Source: Anaerolentibacter hominis (GTDB lineage: Bacteria; Bacillota; Clostridia; Lachnospirales; Lachnospiraceae). Taken from it: a stretch of DNA of 64,000 bases. Position numbers and translations under genes: made by a program. This document shows positions 7,932 through 17,000 of this stretch, one piece after another; position 1 is the first letter of the stretch; each line of letters opens with the position of its first letter. Location of the stretch: positions 372,001 to 436,000 of the forward strand of contig NZ_JAWDIX010000001.1 in NCBI RefSeq assembly GCF_032380675.1, given 5' to 3'. The notes under the pieces were generated by a model. The model saw only the letters and a program-made list of their open reading frames with translations. It was not told where the DNA came from and searched no databases.

Positions 7932-8267
7932 CTATTTTTTCTGCAGATAGGATGCGAGAATATCAATAAATTCACCGGTAGACGGCTTGGTTTTCAGAGG
8001 ATATCCCGCAATCTGCTCCAGAAAGGTTCTGTTTCCTCTGAACCAGCAGACTTCGATTACTGTGCGCAGATTGCGCTCGACGCAGGGCACCGTTGTTTTA
8101 AAATGCTTTGCAACATCCGGATAGAGACATTTTGTGATAAAAAGCAGCCGGTTCTCATCCTCCAGAGCCAGCGAAATGGAATAAGCCAGAAAATGGTATC
8201 CCCGGTATGTTGCGGGAATCCCAAGCTTGCGTATTAGCAGATATGCTTCAGACAAAATCAAACCCAC
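7932..8267 (-). CDS. stand-alone Spo0A C-terminal-like DNA-binding protein
   Basis: A 111-residue protein resembling only the C-terminal DNA-binding domain of the sporulation master regulator Spo0A. The stretch YPDVAKHFKTTVPCVERN followed by LRTVIEVCWFRGN corresponds to the recognition-helix region of Spo0A, and LGIPATYRGYHFLAYSI to its first helices. There is no receiver domain, so it cannot be controlled by the phosphorelay in the usual way. The start is a GTG with a weak ribosome binding site; the next TTG codons are alternatives. It could compete for 0A boxes or be a dedicated regulator. Target unknown. Confidence 0.72.
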   Translation of the reverse strand: MGLILSEAYLLIRKLGIPATYRGYHFLAYSISLALEDENRLLFITKCLYPDVAKHFKTTVPCVERNLRTVIEVCWFRGNRTFLEQIAGYPLKTKPSTGEFIDILASYLQKK

Positions 8268-8540
8268 ACTTTCTATTGTTTTTTCTATGCCGCAGGCTGA
8301 CAGGATGTATCAGACGAAGATGAGATAACCGGCGGTCCAGGTTATGTTACTGCACAATAGCTTTAAATCCGAAATATCTGATTTAAAAAGACAAATTTTT
8401 ACAAGGCATCTTTCGTTTCTATGGTTTCCGACAAGCTTTTTATGACAATCTGACAAAATACGACTTGCAGAGGAGCAGCAGAGATGGGCTATAGTCTGAC
8501 ACGGGCCTGGATGGCGATATGCAGCTAAATTTAAAAAACG

Positions 8541-8594
8541 TTAAGATTTTCCTAAGATATACTCCTTTCATGCCGGTCAGAAATCCTGTATACT
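8541..8594 (+). promoter_or_regulatory. vanR promoter with direct repeats
   Basis: TATACT at 8589-8594 has a poor -35 (TTTCAT at 8566) 17 bp upstream, typical of an activated promoter. Just upstream TTAAGA (8541) and CTAAGA (8552) repeat with an 11-bp period, as expected for tandem OmpR-family binding. The rest of the 360-bp gap (8268-8628) shows nothing I can name. Confidence 0.45.
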
Positions 8595-8628
8595 GAATAC
8601 AGACAGGCATGGATTTGGAGGGATTTAG

Positions 8629-9327
8629 ATGAAGGGACGGGTAATGATCGTCGACGATGAAAAGGAAATTGCCGATCTGGTGGAGATATACTTGAAGAAC
8701 GACGGATTTGAGACAGAGAAATTTTACAATGGAACTGAAGTGCTGAAACGGATGGAAGAAGAAAATCCGGACCTTATTCTGCTGGATGTAATGCTTCCCG
8801 ATATGGATGGTTTTGCAATCTGCCGGAAGATAAGAGAAAAGTATAATTTTCCTGTCATTATGCTGACGGCCAAGGATCAGGATCTGGACAAGATTACAGG
8901 ACTTACCATGGGGGCGGATGATTATATAACCAAGCCCTTTCATCCTCTGGAGCTGTTGGCCAGGGTAAAAGCGCAGATGCGCCGTTACACGACCTATAAT
9001 CAGCTAGAGACAGAGCCAAAGGGCAACGTGATTGCGTTCTCCGGGCTGGTGATTAACCAGGATGATTATTCCTGTATGCTCAACGAGAAAGAAGTTTCAC
9101 TCACACCCACTGAGTTTGCCATTTTGTGGCATCTTTGCAGTAACAGAGGCAAGGTGGTAAGTTCTGAGGAACTGTTCCGGGAGGTGTGGGGTGAGAAATA
9201 TTATACCAACAGCAACAATACGGTGATGGTTCACATTCGGCATCTGCGGGAAAAAATGCATGACAGTGTGGAGTGTCCCAAATATATTAAAACAGTATGG
9301 GGAGTAGGGTATCGAATTGACGAGTGA
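8629..9327 (+). CDS. vanR: VanR-type response regulator
   Basis: A 232-residue OmpR/PhoB-type regulator. The receiver domain (1-120) has the acidic pair D9-D10, phospho-acceptor D53 in LLDVMLP, and ITKPF. The winged helix (about 130-230) ends with the usual GVGYRI. The wording IVDDEKEIADLVEIYLKND and FPVIMLTAK closely follows VanR of VanG/VanB clusters. It is the first gene of a vanG-like cluster and overlaps vanS by 11 bp. Probably activates itself and the ligase operon when VanS senses cell-wall stress or glycopeptide. Confidence 0.88.
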   Translation: MKGRVMIVDDEKEIADLVEIYLKNDGFETEKFYNGTEVLKRMEEENPDLILLDVMLPDMDGFAICRKIREKYNFPVIMLTAKDQDLDKITGLTMGADDYITKPFHPLELLARVKAQMRRYTTYNQLETEPKGNVIAFSGLVINQDDYSCMLNEKEVSLTPTEFAILWHLCSNRGKVVSSEELFREVWGEKYYTNSNNTVMVHIRHLREKMHDSVECPKYIKTVWGVGYRIDE

Positions 9328-10441
9328 TTTTAAACGGCTGAAAAGGAAATTCCTGGGTTCCATTGTGATGTGTACACTGGGCGCGCTGGCGGTTCTGGCT
9401 GTTATCATGAAAGTCTTTGTAGACGGCCTGCTGCAGGCCCCTTTTGCAGAAGGGTTTGTGCGGCTCTGCCAGAAACTGTTTCATATGTCCTACTACGACG
9501 GTGTGGCAATATACCAGTATATTTTTCTTGAAAAAAAGGCCCTCTGGATAGCGCTGGCCTTTTTCCTGCTGCTTATTGTAGCAATTTACATTGCCCTGAA
9601 CCGGTTTACGGCGTATTTTACACAGATCAATCATGGGCTTGACCATCTGATCCACCCATCGGAAGAACCGGTTTCTTTTAAACCAGAGCTGGAATTTATG
9701 GAACGTAAGTTCACAGAAGTAAGCGCAACCCTGGAAAAGCGGGAAAAGGATGCCAGGGATGCGGAGCAGAGAAAAAATGATCTGGTTCTCTACCTGGCCC
9801 ATGATATAAGGACTCCGCTGACGTCGGTTATCGGGTATCTGAGCCTTCTGGAGGAGGCCCCGGATATGCCGGTGGAACAGAGGGCAAAATACACGAAGAT
9901 CACGCTGGAAAAGGCATATCGTCTGGAACAGTTGCTCAATGAGTTTTTTGAAATAACCAGGTACAATCTTCAGACCATCATTCTGAATAAAGAGGAAATT
10001 CACCTGGACTTTATGCTGCTGCAGATTGCAGACGAATTCTACCCTATTCTGGAGTCGGAGGGGAAAACCATAGAGGTTCATGTTCCGGATAATCTAACCA
10101 TAATCGGGGATGCGGACAAGCTGGCAAGGGTATTTAACAACATTCTTAAAAATGCGGCGGCATACAGCAGTCCGGATACGGTCATCGAAGTTGAAGTGGT
10201 ACAGGAAGGAGCGGAGACGGTAATCAGCTTTAAAAATAAGGGTAAGCTGATACCGGAAGCACAGCTGAATCAGATATTTGAAAAGTTTTATCGGGTGGAC
10301 TCATCCAGGACCAGCAGTACGGGCGGTTCCGGGTTGGGCCTGGCGATTGCCAGGGAGATTGTAAATGCCCATGGCGGGAGCATTGCCGCGAAAAGCGGCG
10401 CGCAAGGAACTGTTTTTACAGTCCGGCTTCCATCAAAATAA
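9317..10441 (+). CDS. vanS: VanS-type sensor histidine kinase
   Basis: A 374-residue membrane kinase, starting at a TTG that overlaps the vanR 3' end. Two membrane helices lie at about residues 12-35 and 76-95 with a short outside loop. The H box LAHDIRTPLTSVIGYLSLL, N box NNILKNAAAY and G box GGSGLGLAI are intact. The long match to VanS wording (VIGYLSLLEEAPDMPVEQ, FFEITRYNLQTI) marks it as VanS-type rather than a general kinase. A strong terminator follows at 10468-10520, so the regulator pair and the ligase operon are separate transcripts. Confidence 0.87.
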   Translation: MTSDFKRLKRKFLGSIVMCTLGALAVLAVIMKVFVDGLLQAPFAEGFVRLCQKLFHMSYYDGVAIYQYIFLEKKALWIALAFFLLLIVAIYIALNRFTAYFTQINHGLDHLIHPSEEPVSFKPELEFMERKFTEVSATLEKREKDARDAEQRKNDLVLYLAHDIRTPLTSVIGYLSLLEEAPDMPVEQRAKYTKITLEKAYRLEQLLNEFFEITRYNLQTIILNKEEIHLDFMLLQIADEFYPILESEGKTIEVHVPDNLTIIGDADKLARVFNNILKNAAAYSSPDTVIEVEVVQEGAETVISFKNKGKLIPEAQLNQIFEKFYRVDSSRTSSTGGSGLGLAIAREIVNAHGGSIAAKSGAQGTVFTVRLPSK

Positions 10442-10467
10442 ATAGAAGATTATGTTCTGCCCTGCCG

Positions 10468-10520
10468 AAAAGCGGGCCGTCCCGGATCATTCATTTGAAT
10501 ATCCGGAACGGCCCGCTTTT
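10468..10520. terminator. terminator after vanS
   Basis: AAAAGCGGGCCGT pairs with ACGGCCCGCTTTT, extended inward by CCGGAT/ATCCGG. Symmetric A and T tracts make it active in either direction. Confidence 0.85.
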
Positions 10521-10703
10521 GATATTACTTTGATACATATTAAGGGCTTTTATCTATTTTAATTAAGAAATCATTAATGAATGATAAGAGGGCATTAAAA
10601 AATAACCCGATCAAGTCTGTTATGCTAATAACAAGAGGTACAAAATACCGCGGGCTCAAGCTTCGCGGAGAACGAATGAAAACAGAAAGAAGGAATAAGG
10701 GGT

Positions 10704-11759
10704 ATGAATAACGAGATGGAAAGAGAAAAAGTTGCGGTTTTATTTGGAGGATGTTCCACAGAATATAGTGTGTCACTGCAGTCTGCGTATGCGGTCATTA
10801 CCCACATCGACACAGAAAAATATGAGCCGGTTCTAATCGGCATTACCAGAGAAGGAAAGTGGTTTCACTACTTTGGAAATCCGGAACGTATCCCTCTGGA
10901 TACCTGGCTGGAAGACGAAGCAAAGACAGAGGCGGCGATTTTACCGGACCGTCAGATCCATGGCATGATGGAGTGGAGAGATGGAGCGGTATCCTTCACC
11001 AGGCTGGACTTTGTATTCCCTGTCCTGCACGGCAGGAACGGGGAGGACGGCACAGTACAGGGGCTGATTGAACTGGCAGGGATTCCACTGGTAGGCTGTG
11101 CGACCCTCTGTTCAGCACTCTGCATGGATAAGCAGATGGCGCATGAGAGGGCGGCAGCGGCCGGGGTGGCGGTGCCGAAGGCCGTACAGCTGCTCAGGGG
11201 GGAAGAAAAACTTGCGGAACAAAAGGCGGCGGGACTGACATTTCCCCTTTATGTAAAACCGGTGAGGGCCGGTTCCTCCTATGGGATTACCCGGATAGAA
11301 GCCATGGATGAACTGAGTAAGGCTGTGGAGACAGCCTTTGAGCATGACAGCAGGGTAATCATCGAAGAAGAAATCAAGGGATTTGAGGTGGGCTGTGCGG
11401 TACTTGGAAATGAAGACCTGGTGATCGGGGAGGTTGACGAGATCGAATTGGTAAAAGGTTTCTTTGACTATACGGAGAAATATTCTCTGGTAACTGCCAG
11501 GATTCATATGCCCGCCAGGATAGACAGCCGGACGGCGGCCAGGATTAAGGAGACGGCGGCGCTCTTATATCGGGTTCTGGACTGCAGGGGATTTGCAAGA
11601 GTGGATATGTTCTTAACCCCGGATCAGGAGATCGTGTTTAATGAAGTAAATACCATACCGGGATGCACTTCTCACAGCCGGTATCCCAATATGCTGAAAG
11701 GAGCCGGAATTTCCTTTGCGGAAATGGTTAACAGGCTGATCGATCTGGCCAGAGAATAA
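10704..11759 (+). CDS. vanG: D-alanine--D-serine ligase, VanG type
   Basis: ATP-grasp ligase that makes D-Ala-D-Ser for peptidoglycan precursors, lowering vancomycin affinity. The 351 residues have VLFGGCSTEY at the N terminus and NEVNTIPGCTSHSRYPNM near the C terminus. The omega-loop reads DYTEKYSLV; the EKY form is typical of D-Ala-D-Ser enzymes (VanC, VanG), whereas D-Ala-D-Lac enzymes have EKGSENA and housekeeping Ddl has a different loop. ATG with GGAATAAGGGG upstream. First gene of an operon with the split VanT. No VanXY dipeptidase-carboxypeptidase follows, so normal D-Ala-D-Ala precursors would not be removed. Confidence 0.87.
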   Translation: MNNEMEREKVAVLFGGCSTEYSVSLQSAYAVITHIDTEKYEPVLIGITREGKWFHYFGNPERIPLDTWLEDEAKTEAAILPDRQIHGMMEWRDGAVSFTRLDFVFPVLHGRNGEDGTVQGLIELAGIPLVGCATLCSALCMDKQMAHERAAAAGVAVPKAVQLLRGEEKLAEQKAAGLTFPLYVKPVRAGSSYGITRIEAMDELSKAVETAFEHDSRVIIEEEIKGFEVGCAVLGNEDLVIGEVDEIELVKGFFDYTEKYSLVTARIHMPARIDSRTAARIKETAALLYRVLDCRGFARVDMFLTPDQEIVFNEVNTIPGCTSHSRYPNMLKGAGISFAEMVNRLIDLARE

Positions 11760-11785
11760 AAACGGAAGAAGAGAGAGGGGACAAT

Positions 11786-12826
11786 GTGAGCGGAACAAAT
11801 GACAATAACGGGCAGATGGAATATGGAGGACTGGACTGGTTTCGGATGGCGGCGGCGATCCTGATTATTGCAATTCATACTTCTCCGCTGGCTGGGATCA
11901 ATGAAACTGCTGATTTTATTCTGACCCGGGTGATAGCCAGGGCAGCAGTCCCCTTTTTCTTCATGGTGACCGGCTTCTTTGTCCTGAAGGGCGGAACGGG
12001 CAGCCGGTTCAGGAAAACCGGTGTATTTCTGAAGAAAACCGGGCTTTTGTATCTTGGGGCCACACTCCTTTACATTCCGGTTTTAATTTATAACGGCTAC
12101 TTCAAGGACGGTTCGCTTGTTGGAAAATTGCTGAGAGATCTGATTTTTGAAGGCATGTTCTATCATCTCTGGTATCTGCCGGCAGTTTTGACGGGAACAG
12201 TGATTCTTTTGCTTCTGCTCCGGTTCTTTCGGGAACGCACGGTTCTTATTATTACGGCGGTACTCTATGTGATCGGACTTTTTGGGGACAATTATTACGG
12301 TTTGATTGCGAACGTTCCAGGAGTAAACAGTGTTTACTCGGTGATATTTACCATATTTGGATATACCAGAAATGGACTGTTCTTTGCCCCGCTGTTCCTG
12401 CTTCTTGGCAGGATGGCAGCGAGAAGAAAGGAACGCATGCCTGTCAGAATATGGGCTCCGGGCCTTGGCATTTCCAGTGCATTGATGCTGACGGAAGGGC
12501 TGCTGATCCATTTCTTCGGCAATGCGCGGCATGACAGTATGTATGTTTTTCTGCCGGCGGTTATGTTCTTCTTATTTGAGGGGCTGTTAGCTGTAAGGGG
12601 AAGAGGACAGAGAGCATTCCGGAAAATTTCCATGCTGGTTTATATCCTGCACCCTATGTGCCTTATTTTGGTGAGAGGGGCTGCAAAGGTACTGCGGCTT
12701 CAGAAGCTTTTCGTCGATAACAGTTTAATTCTCTTCCTGTGTACCGTTGTACTGTCTGTTGGTATGAGCAGCGCACTATACTGGCTTTATGGATGGGTAT
12801 CCAGGAAACGATTGGGGGAAGTGTGA
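11786..12826 (+). CDS. VanT membrane domain, acyltransferase-3 family
   Basis: A 346-residue integral membrane protein of the acyltransferase-3 family with about ten hydrophobic segments and the family start WFRMAAAILIIAIHTSPL (residues 18-35). In VanT serine racemases this domain is fused ahead of the racemase and is thought to help take up L-serine. Here it is a separate protein: its TGA overlaps the ATG of the racemase gene by one base (TGATG). The start is a GTG with AGAGAGGGG upstream, 26 bp after vanG. Function inferred from VanT architecture. Confidence 0.8.
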   Translation: MSGTNDNNGQMEYGGLDWFRMAAAILIIAIHTSPLAGINETADFILTRVIARAAVPFFFMVTGFFVLKGGTGSRFRKTGVFLKKTGLLYLGATLLYIPVLIYNGYFKDGSLVGKLLRDLIFEGMFYHLWYLPAVLTGTVILLLLLRFFRERTVLIITAVLYVIGLFGDNYYGLIANVPGVNSVYSVIFTIFGYTRNGLFFAPLFLLLGRMAARRKERMPVRIWAPGLGISSALMLTEGLLIHFFGNARHDSMYVFLPAVMFFLFEGLLAVRGRGQRAFRKISMLVYILHPMCLILVRGAAKVLRLQKLFVDNSLILFLCTVVLSVGMSSALYWLYGWVSRKRLGEV

Positions 12827-13929
12827 TGAAAGGTCGGGTTTGGACGGAACTGGATATGAATCATCTGAAACACAATGTGGAGTGGTTTCGGGAAAATTTA
12901 TCATCTAACACAGAAATCATGGCGGTAGTTAAGGCCAATGCCTATGGGCACGGAGATGTTTCGATCGCCAGAGAACTGAACAGACAGGGAGTCAGAGCGT
13001 TTGCCGTGGCAACAGCAGGCGAGGGAGTCTGGCTGCGGGAAAATAAGGTGAAAGGAGATATCCTGGTGCTGGGATTTTCCTGCAGAGAGGAATTTGCAGA
13101 CCTTTGCCGCTGCAATCTGATCCAGACGGTGATTGACGAGGAATATGCGGAAGAATTAAACAGTTTTGGCCGTGAGATAAGAGTTCACATCAAAATCGAC
13201 ACGGGAATGCACCGGCTCGGGGAGGACTATCAGAACCTGGACGGCATAAAGAAAATTTATGCATGCAGTAACCTGCGCGTAGAAGGGCTGTACACCCATC
13301 TGAGTGTTGCTGACAGCCAGGACCCGGGGGACATTGACTTCACAAGAGGGCAGATCAGGCATTTTCATGAGATCGTTCAGGAACTCAGAGAACAAGGCTA
13401 TCCCACAGGGAAACTACATATTCAGAGCAGCTACGGCGTCTTAAATTATCCGGAATTAAAGTGTCATTATGCCAGAATCGGGATTGCGCTTTACGGCGTT
13501 TTAAGCAGCGGAAAAGATCACACCAGGCTGAAGGCGGAACTGGAACCGGTACTTTCCCTGCGGGCCAGGATAGCGGCTGTCCGGGAGGTTCGGCCGGGAG
13601 AATCGGTAGGCTATGGACGGGATTTTATTGCGCCTGACTGGATGCGGATAGCTGTGGTCACCATCGGATATGGGGATGGTTATCCAAGAAATCTATCCAA
13701 TGGGAGAGGGCACGTACTTTTGCACGGAGAGCTTGTGCCTGTGATTGGACGGATCTGTATGGATCAGCTTATGATTGATGTGACCCATGTCACGGATGTG
13801 GCGGCCGGGGATGTGGTGACTCTGATCGGCCGGGATCATGGCAAAGAGATAAGGGCAGAGCAGGTGGCTGCATGGTCGGGTACTATCAGCAATGAAATCC
13901 TGTGCAGGCTGAATTACAGGGAAGAGTAG
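12826..13929 (+). CDS. serine/alanine racemase, VanT catalytic part
   Basis: PLP-dependent racemase of the alanine racemase fold, 367 residues. The PLP lysine is in VVKANAYGHG (about residues 33-42); GYGDGYPR and ICMDQLMIDV are also present. Next to a VanG ligase and the VanT membrane domain it most likely makes D-serine (VanT), though alanine racemization is usual as a side activity and a housekeeping Alr cannot be excluded. Starts at the ATG overlapping the previous stop, with GGGGGAA upstream, so translation is coupled. In described VanT proteins the two parts are one chain of about 700 residues. Confidence 0.85.
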   Translation: MKGRVWTELDMNHLKHNVEWFRENLSSNTEIMAVVKANAYGHGDVSIARELNRQGVRAFAVATAGEGVWLRENKVKGDILVLGFSCREEFADLCRCNLIQTVIDEEYAEELNSFGREIRVHIKIDTGMHRLGEDYQNLDGIKKIYACSNLRVEGLYTHLSVADSQDPGDIDFTRGQIRHFHEIVQELREQGYPTGKLHIQSSYGVLNYPELKCHYARIGIALYGVLSSGKDHTRLKAELEPVLSLRARIAAVREVRPGESVGYGRDFIAPDWMRIAVVTIGYGDGYPRNLSNGRGHVLLHGELVPVIGRICMDQLMIDVTHVTDVAAGDVVTLIGRDHGKEIRAEQVAAWSGTISNEILCRLNYREE

Positions 13930-13941
13930 GAGAAGGAAAAA

Positions 13942-14010
13942 GGAATGAAGAAGGAAGAATGAAGAACGGAAGAAGGAAGAGGGAATGAAGAAGGAAGAAT
14001 GAAGAACGGA
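13942..14010 (+). repeat. purine-rich tandem repeat
   Basis: A 29-base unit (GGAATGAAGAAGG followed by AAGAATGAAGAACGGA) occurs at 13942-13970 and exactly again at 13982-14010, period 40. The whole stretch is almost pure A/G on this strand. It fills the start of the 310-bp gap after the van operon. Confidence 0.8.
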
Positions 14011-14103
14011 AAGAAAAAAATAAACCGGGTTGTGTGGTCCGGTACTGTTACTCTTTATAACGTCTTTCATTATTCACTTTTCTTTATTCGCTATTTAACG
14101 TCA

Positions 14104-14132
14104 TTGACGGCCTTGCATGCATCCCGTATAAT
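14104..14132 (+). promoter_or_regulatory. promoter of the PfkB kinase gene
   Basis: TTGACG (14104-14109), 17-bp spacer, TATAAT (14127-14132). A near-consensus sigma-A promoter about 108 bp before the start codon. Confidence 0.8.
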
Positions 14133-14239
14133 TTAGATATTGATAGCGTCGGTAAGGGGTGTATTCTCTTGTCCGTTGACGCTGATGATGCAGAATACTA
14201 TGCATCAGAAAATAAGAATCGACAAAGAAGGATGGGAAA

Positions 14240-15205
14240 ATGGAGAAGAGAGAAGTTCTGACGATCGGGGCTGCCCTGGCGGACCTGCAGTTAAGGCCGA
14301 TACCAAGAGATATTTTCGAAAAAGAAGTACATACGGTGGAGAGAGTGGCTCTGACGATCGGTGGAGACGCCATTAATGAGGCCGTGGTTATTACAAAACT
14401 AGGTCACCAGGTCACGCTGATGAGTATGGTGGGGGCTGATACGACCGGACAGTTTGTGCTGAATCACTGCCGGGAGAATGGAATTGATTACAGCGGAGTG
14501 AGGGTCCGGGAGGATATTGACACTTCCATCAATGTCGGCCTTTTATCGGAAGAAGGAGTAAGAAACTGTGTGTTCGGCCGCCAGAACAGTATGTGGGCAC
14601 AGAGTATTGAGGATATTGATTTCAGTTTCTTTGACAAGGGCTACAAGATCCTGTCCTTTGCCAGTATTTATAATCATCCGCGTTTTGACGGGAAAACGCT
14701 GCAGACGTTATTTTCAAAGGCAAAGGCAAGCGGTATGCTCCTGTGCGTGGATATGGTAAGCAGAACAGATGATTCGGAAGAAAATTTCGAGGAAATGAAG
14801 AAGGCCCTGAGCTACGCGGACTACTTTTTCCCCAATTACGGCGAGGCCTGCGGTATGACAGGCAAGACAGAACCAGAGGAAATCGCAGATGTATTTTTAA
14901 GCTGGGGAATTAAAAACGTGATTATCAAAACGGGAGCCAAAGGATGCTTGATCAAAAATGCGGAGGAGATGCATATTGTCCCGTCCTACAGCAAAGCGGT
15001 CTGTATTGACGAGACGGGAGCCGGTGATAATTTTGCCTCCGGCTTTATCTGCGGACTGCTGGAAGGCAGAAGCTTCCTGGAATGTGCACAGTTCGGCTGT
15101 GCAGTTGCCTCTATAGCGGTAGAGTCAATCGGAGCCTCCACAGGAGTAAAGTCCAGAGAACAGGCGCAGAAGCGATATCAGGAGTATCTGGAACTGATTA
15201 AATAG
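14240..15205 (+). CDS. PfkB-family sugar kinase
   Basis: A 321-residue ribokinase/PfkB-family kinase. GGDAINEAVVITKLG (about residues 41-55) is the N-terminal sugar-binding signature, and DETGAGDNFASGF (about 256-268) the C-terminal signature with the catalytic aspartate and the anion hole. The wording MVGADTTGQFVL is ribokinase-like. Substrate is not clear; fructose, 2-keto-3-deoxygluconate or a nucleoside are all possible. It has its own strong promoter and stands alone, facing the NSS transporter. Confidence 0.82.
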   Translation: MEKREVLTIGAALADLQLRPIPRDIFEKEVHTVERVALTIGGDAINEAVVITKLGHQVTLMSMVGADTTGQFVLNHCRENGIDYSGVRVREDIDTSINVGLLSEEGVRNCVFGRQNSMWAQSIEDIDFSFFDKGYKILSFASIYNHPRFDGKTLQTLFSKAKASGMLLCVDMVSRTDDSEENFEEMKKALSYADYFFPNYGEACGMTGKTEPEEIADVFLSWGIKNVIIKTGAKGCLIKNAEEMHIVPSYSKAVCIDETGAGDNFASGFICGLLEGRSFLECAQFGCAVASIAVESIGASTGVKSREQAQKRYQEYLELIK

Positions 15206-15226
15206 AAAACTATGTTTCAAAAAGAA

Positions 15227-15259
15227 GCGGCAGGAAATCCTTATCGGACTTCCTGCCGC
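15227..15259. terminator. hairpin between convergent genes
   Basis: GCGGCAGGAA pairs with TTCCTGCCGC across a 13-base loop, between the stops of the PfkB and transporter genes. No U tract on either side, so it may be a weak or factor-assisted terminator. Confidence 0.5.
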
Positions 15260-15266
15260 CTGGTAT

Positions 15267-16643
15267 TTACTTATTCATAAAGAATTTCTCGAAGATACCA
15301 TATCCGAACAGAAACAGAATAAGCGGAGGGATCACAAAGGTGACATAGTAACGTATCCATCCTGGCATCTTCATTCCCTTTCCGGTATTTACTTCGGCCA
15401 TGTAGTTTTTCCAGCCCCAGCCATATTTGGTGACGCAGAACAATACATAGATCAAAGAACCTAGGGGCAGGAAAATATTACTGACGAAGAAGTCCTCCAG
15501 ATCCAGCACGACTGAACCGGGGCCCAAAGGCTGGAAGGCGGACCAGAGATTAAAGCCCAGAATACAGGGAATGGAGGCAATAATAATTATTATTACATTT
15601 ATTCCGGAAGATTTCTTTCGGCTCCAGCCCCAGAGATCCATACCGAAGGACATTATATTTTCAAATACTGCTATTACAGTGGAAAGTGCCGCAAAGGACA
15701 TAAATACGAAGAACAGTGTGCCCCAGATCCTTCCGCCTGGCATAGCATTAAATACATTGGGCAGAGTAAGGAAGATAAGGGATGTACCGCTGTCGGGGTT
15801 AACACCGAAGGCAAAACAGGCCGGAAAAATAATCAGTCCGGCTACCAGGGCCACGAACGTATCCAGAATCGCTACATTTACGGACTCACCCAGGAGAGAA
15901 CGGTCTTTGGCAAGATAGCTTCCGAAGATTGCCATGGAACCGATTCCAAGACTCAATGTGAAAAATGCCTGATTCATAGCGGCGACGATGATTTTGCCGA
16001 TTCCAACCTGCCTGATCTGCTCTATATCAGGGATCAGATAGAATTTCAAGCCCTCCTGTCCTCCGGACAGAGTAATACTGTTGACAGCCAGAACGACCAT
16101 GACAACCAGCAGGGCAACCATCATAATTTTAGTGATACGTTCCACACCCTTTTGCAGGCCGATGGAACAGATGCCAAACCCCAGCACAACTACCAGAACC
16201 ATCCAGAAGAGCATCGTGCCTGGTTTTGCCATTAATTCAGAGAAGAGAGCCTTAACCTGTGCGGTATCGGCGCCTTCAAATCTTCCGGACGCCATGCCGA
16301 AGAAATAATAAAGCATCCAGCCGGCTATTACAGTATAGAACATCATGAGCAAATAGTTGCCGATCATTGCCACATAGCCATGTAAATGCCATTTGTGTCC
16401 GGGCTTTTCCAGGACTTTAAAGGATTTAACCACGCTTTTCCGGCTGGCTCGTCCCACGGAAAATTCCATTGTCATAACCGGAATTCCCATTACAAGGAGA
16501 AAGAAGATATAGATCAGTACAAAAGCTCCCCCTCCGTTCTGGCCTACCACATAGGGAAAACGCCAGACATTGCCGATTCCGATTGCGCAGCCTGCAGAAA
16601 GCAGCAGGAAACCCAGCCTGGAACCAAATTTTTCTCTTTCCAT
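15267..16643 (-). CDS. sodium-dependent neurotransmitter-type (NSS/SNF) transporter
   Basis: A 458-residue symporter of the NSS/LeuT family that takes up an amino acid or amine with Na+. About 11-12 membrane segments; helix 1 carries the unwound Na+-site region AGCAIGIGNVWRFPYVVGQNGGG (read in two parts around residues 17-39), with the family's GNVWRFPY intact. I start at MEREKFG, after GAGAGG, rather than the longer frame at 16688. Substrate cannot be read; tyrosine, tryptophan or branched amino acids are known for bacterial members. Single gene, with no partner. Confidence 0.88.
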   Translation of the reverse strand: MEREKFGSRLGFLLLSAGCAIGIGNVWRFPYVVGQNGGGAFVLIYIFFLLVMGIPVMTMEFSVGRASRKSVVKSFKVLEKPGHKWHLHGYVAMIGNYLLMMFYTVIAGWMLYYFFGMASGRFEGADTAQVKALFSELMAKPGTMLFWMVLVVVLGFGICSIGLQKGVERITKIMMVALLVVMVVLAVNSITLSGGQEGLKFYLIPDIEQIRQVGIGKIIVAAMNQAFFTLSLGIGSMAIFGSYLAKDRSLLGESVNVAILDTFVALVAGLIIFPACFAFGVNPDSGTSLIFLTLPNVFNAMPGGRIWGTLFFVFMSFAALSTVIAVFENIMSFGMDLWGWSRKKSSGINVIIIIIASIPCILGFNLWSAFQPLGPGSVVLDLEDFFVSNIFLPLGSLIYVLFCVTKYGWGWKNYMAEVNTGKGMKMPGWIRYYVTFVIPPLILFLFGYGIFEKFFMNK

Positions 16644-16802
16644 ATCGAATCCTCTCTTTTTTATTCGTGTCAAAAATCCGGACAACAAAAACAGCCGAGC
16701 TGATACAGATCGGTTGCTTATAGGATGTGCGGATTCAGGTCATTCTATTAATGTATCTATTTTAGCGTCTGCAGCCCTAATCGGCTAATACGCTCCGGCA
16801 CG

Positions 16803-16857
16803 ATATAATACGACGCTATTATATCATGTTGACACTGAAAAAACCACTACTTATAAT
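16803..16857 (+). promoter_or_regulatory. consensus promoter with upstream dyad before the FGGY kinase
   Basis: TTGACA (16829-16834), 17 bp, TATAAT (16852-16857): a perfect sigma-A promoter about 145 bp before the kinase start. Immediately upstream ATATAATA and TATTATAT (16803-16824) form an inverted repeat around CGACGC that could be an operator. This is all I see in the 357-bp gap. Confidence 0.7.
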
Positions 16858-17000
16858 AAAAGAACGAAGGGAAGTTCTTGTTGCTGCTTCTCGATTTGAG
16901 TAATGAGTTCTTCAAATGTTCGGATGAATGATTTTAGAGGTGATAAGTTTCTTGCGGCAGGTTAACTGCTGTGAAAAGAATCACCAGAAAGGCGGCTGCT

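Noticed and set aside
12083..12532. 149-residue minus-strand frame inside the VanT membrane gene
   Set aside because: Antisense of a clear membrane protein; composition is not protein-like.
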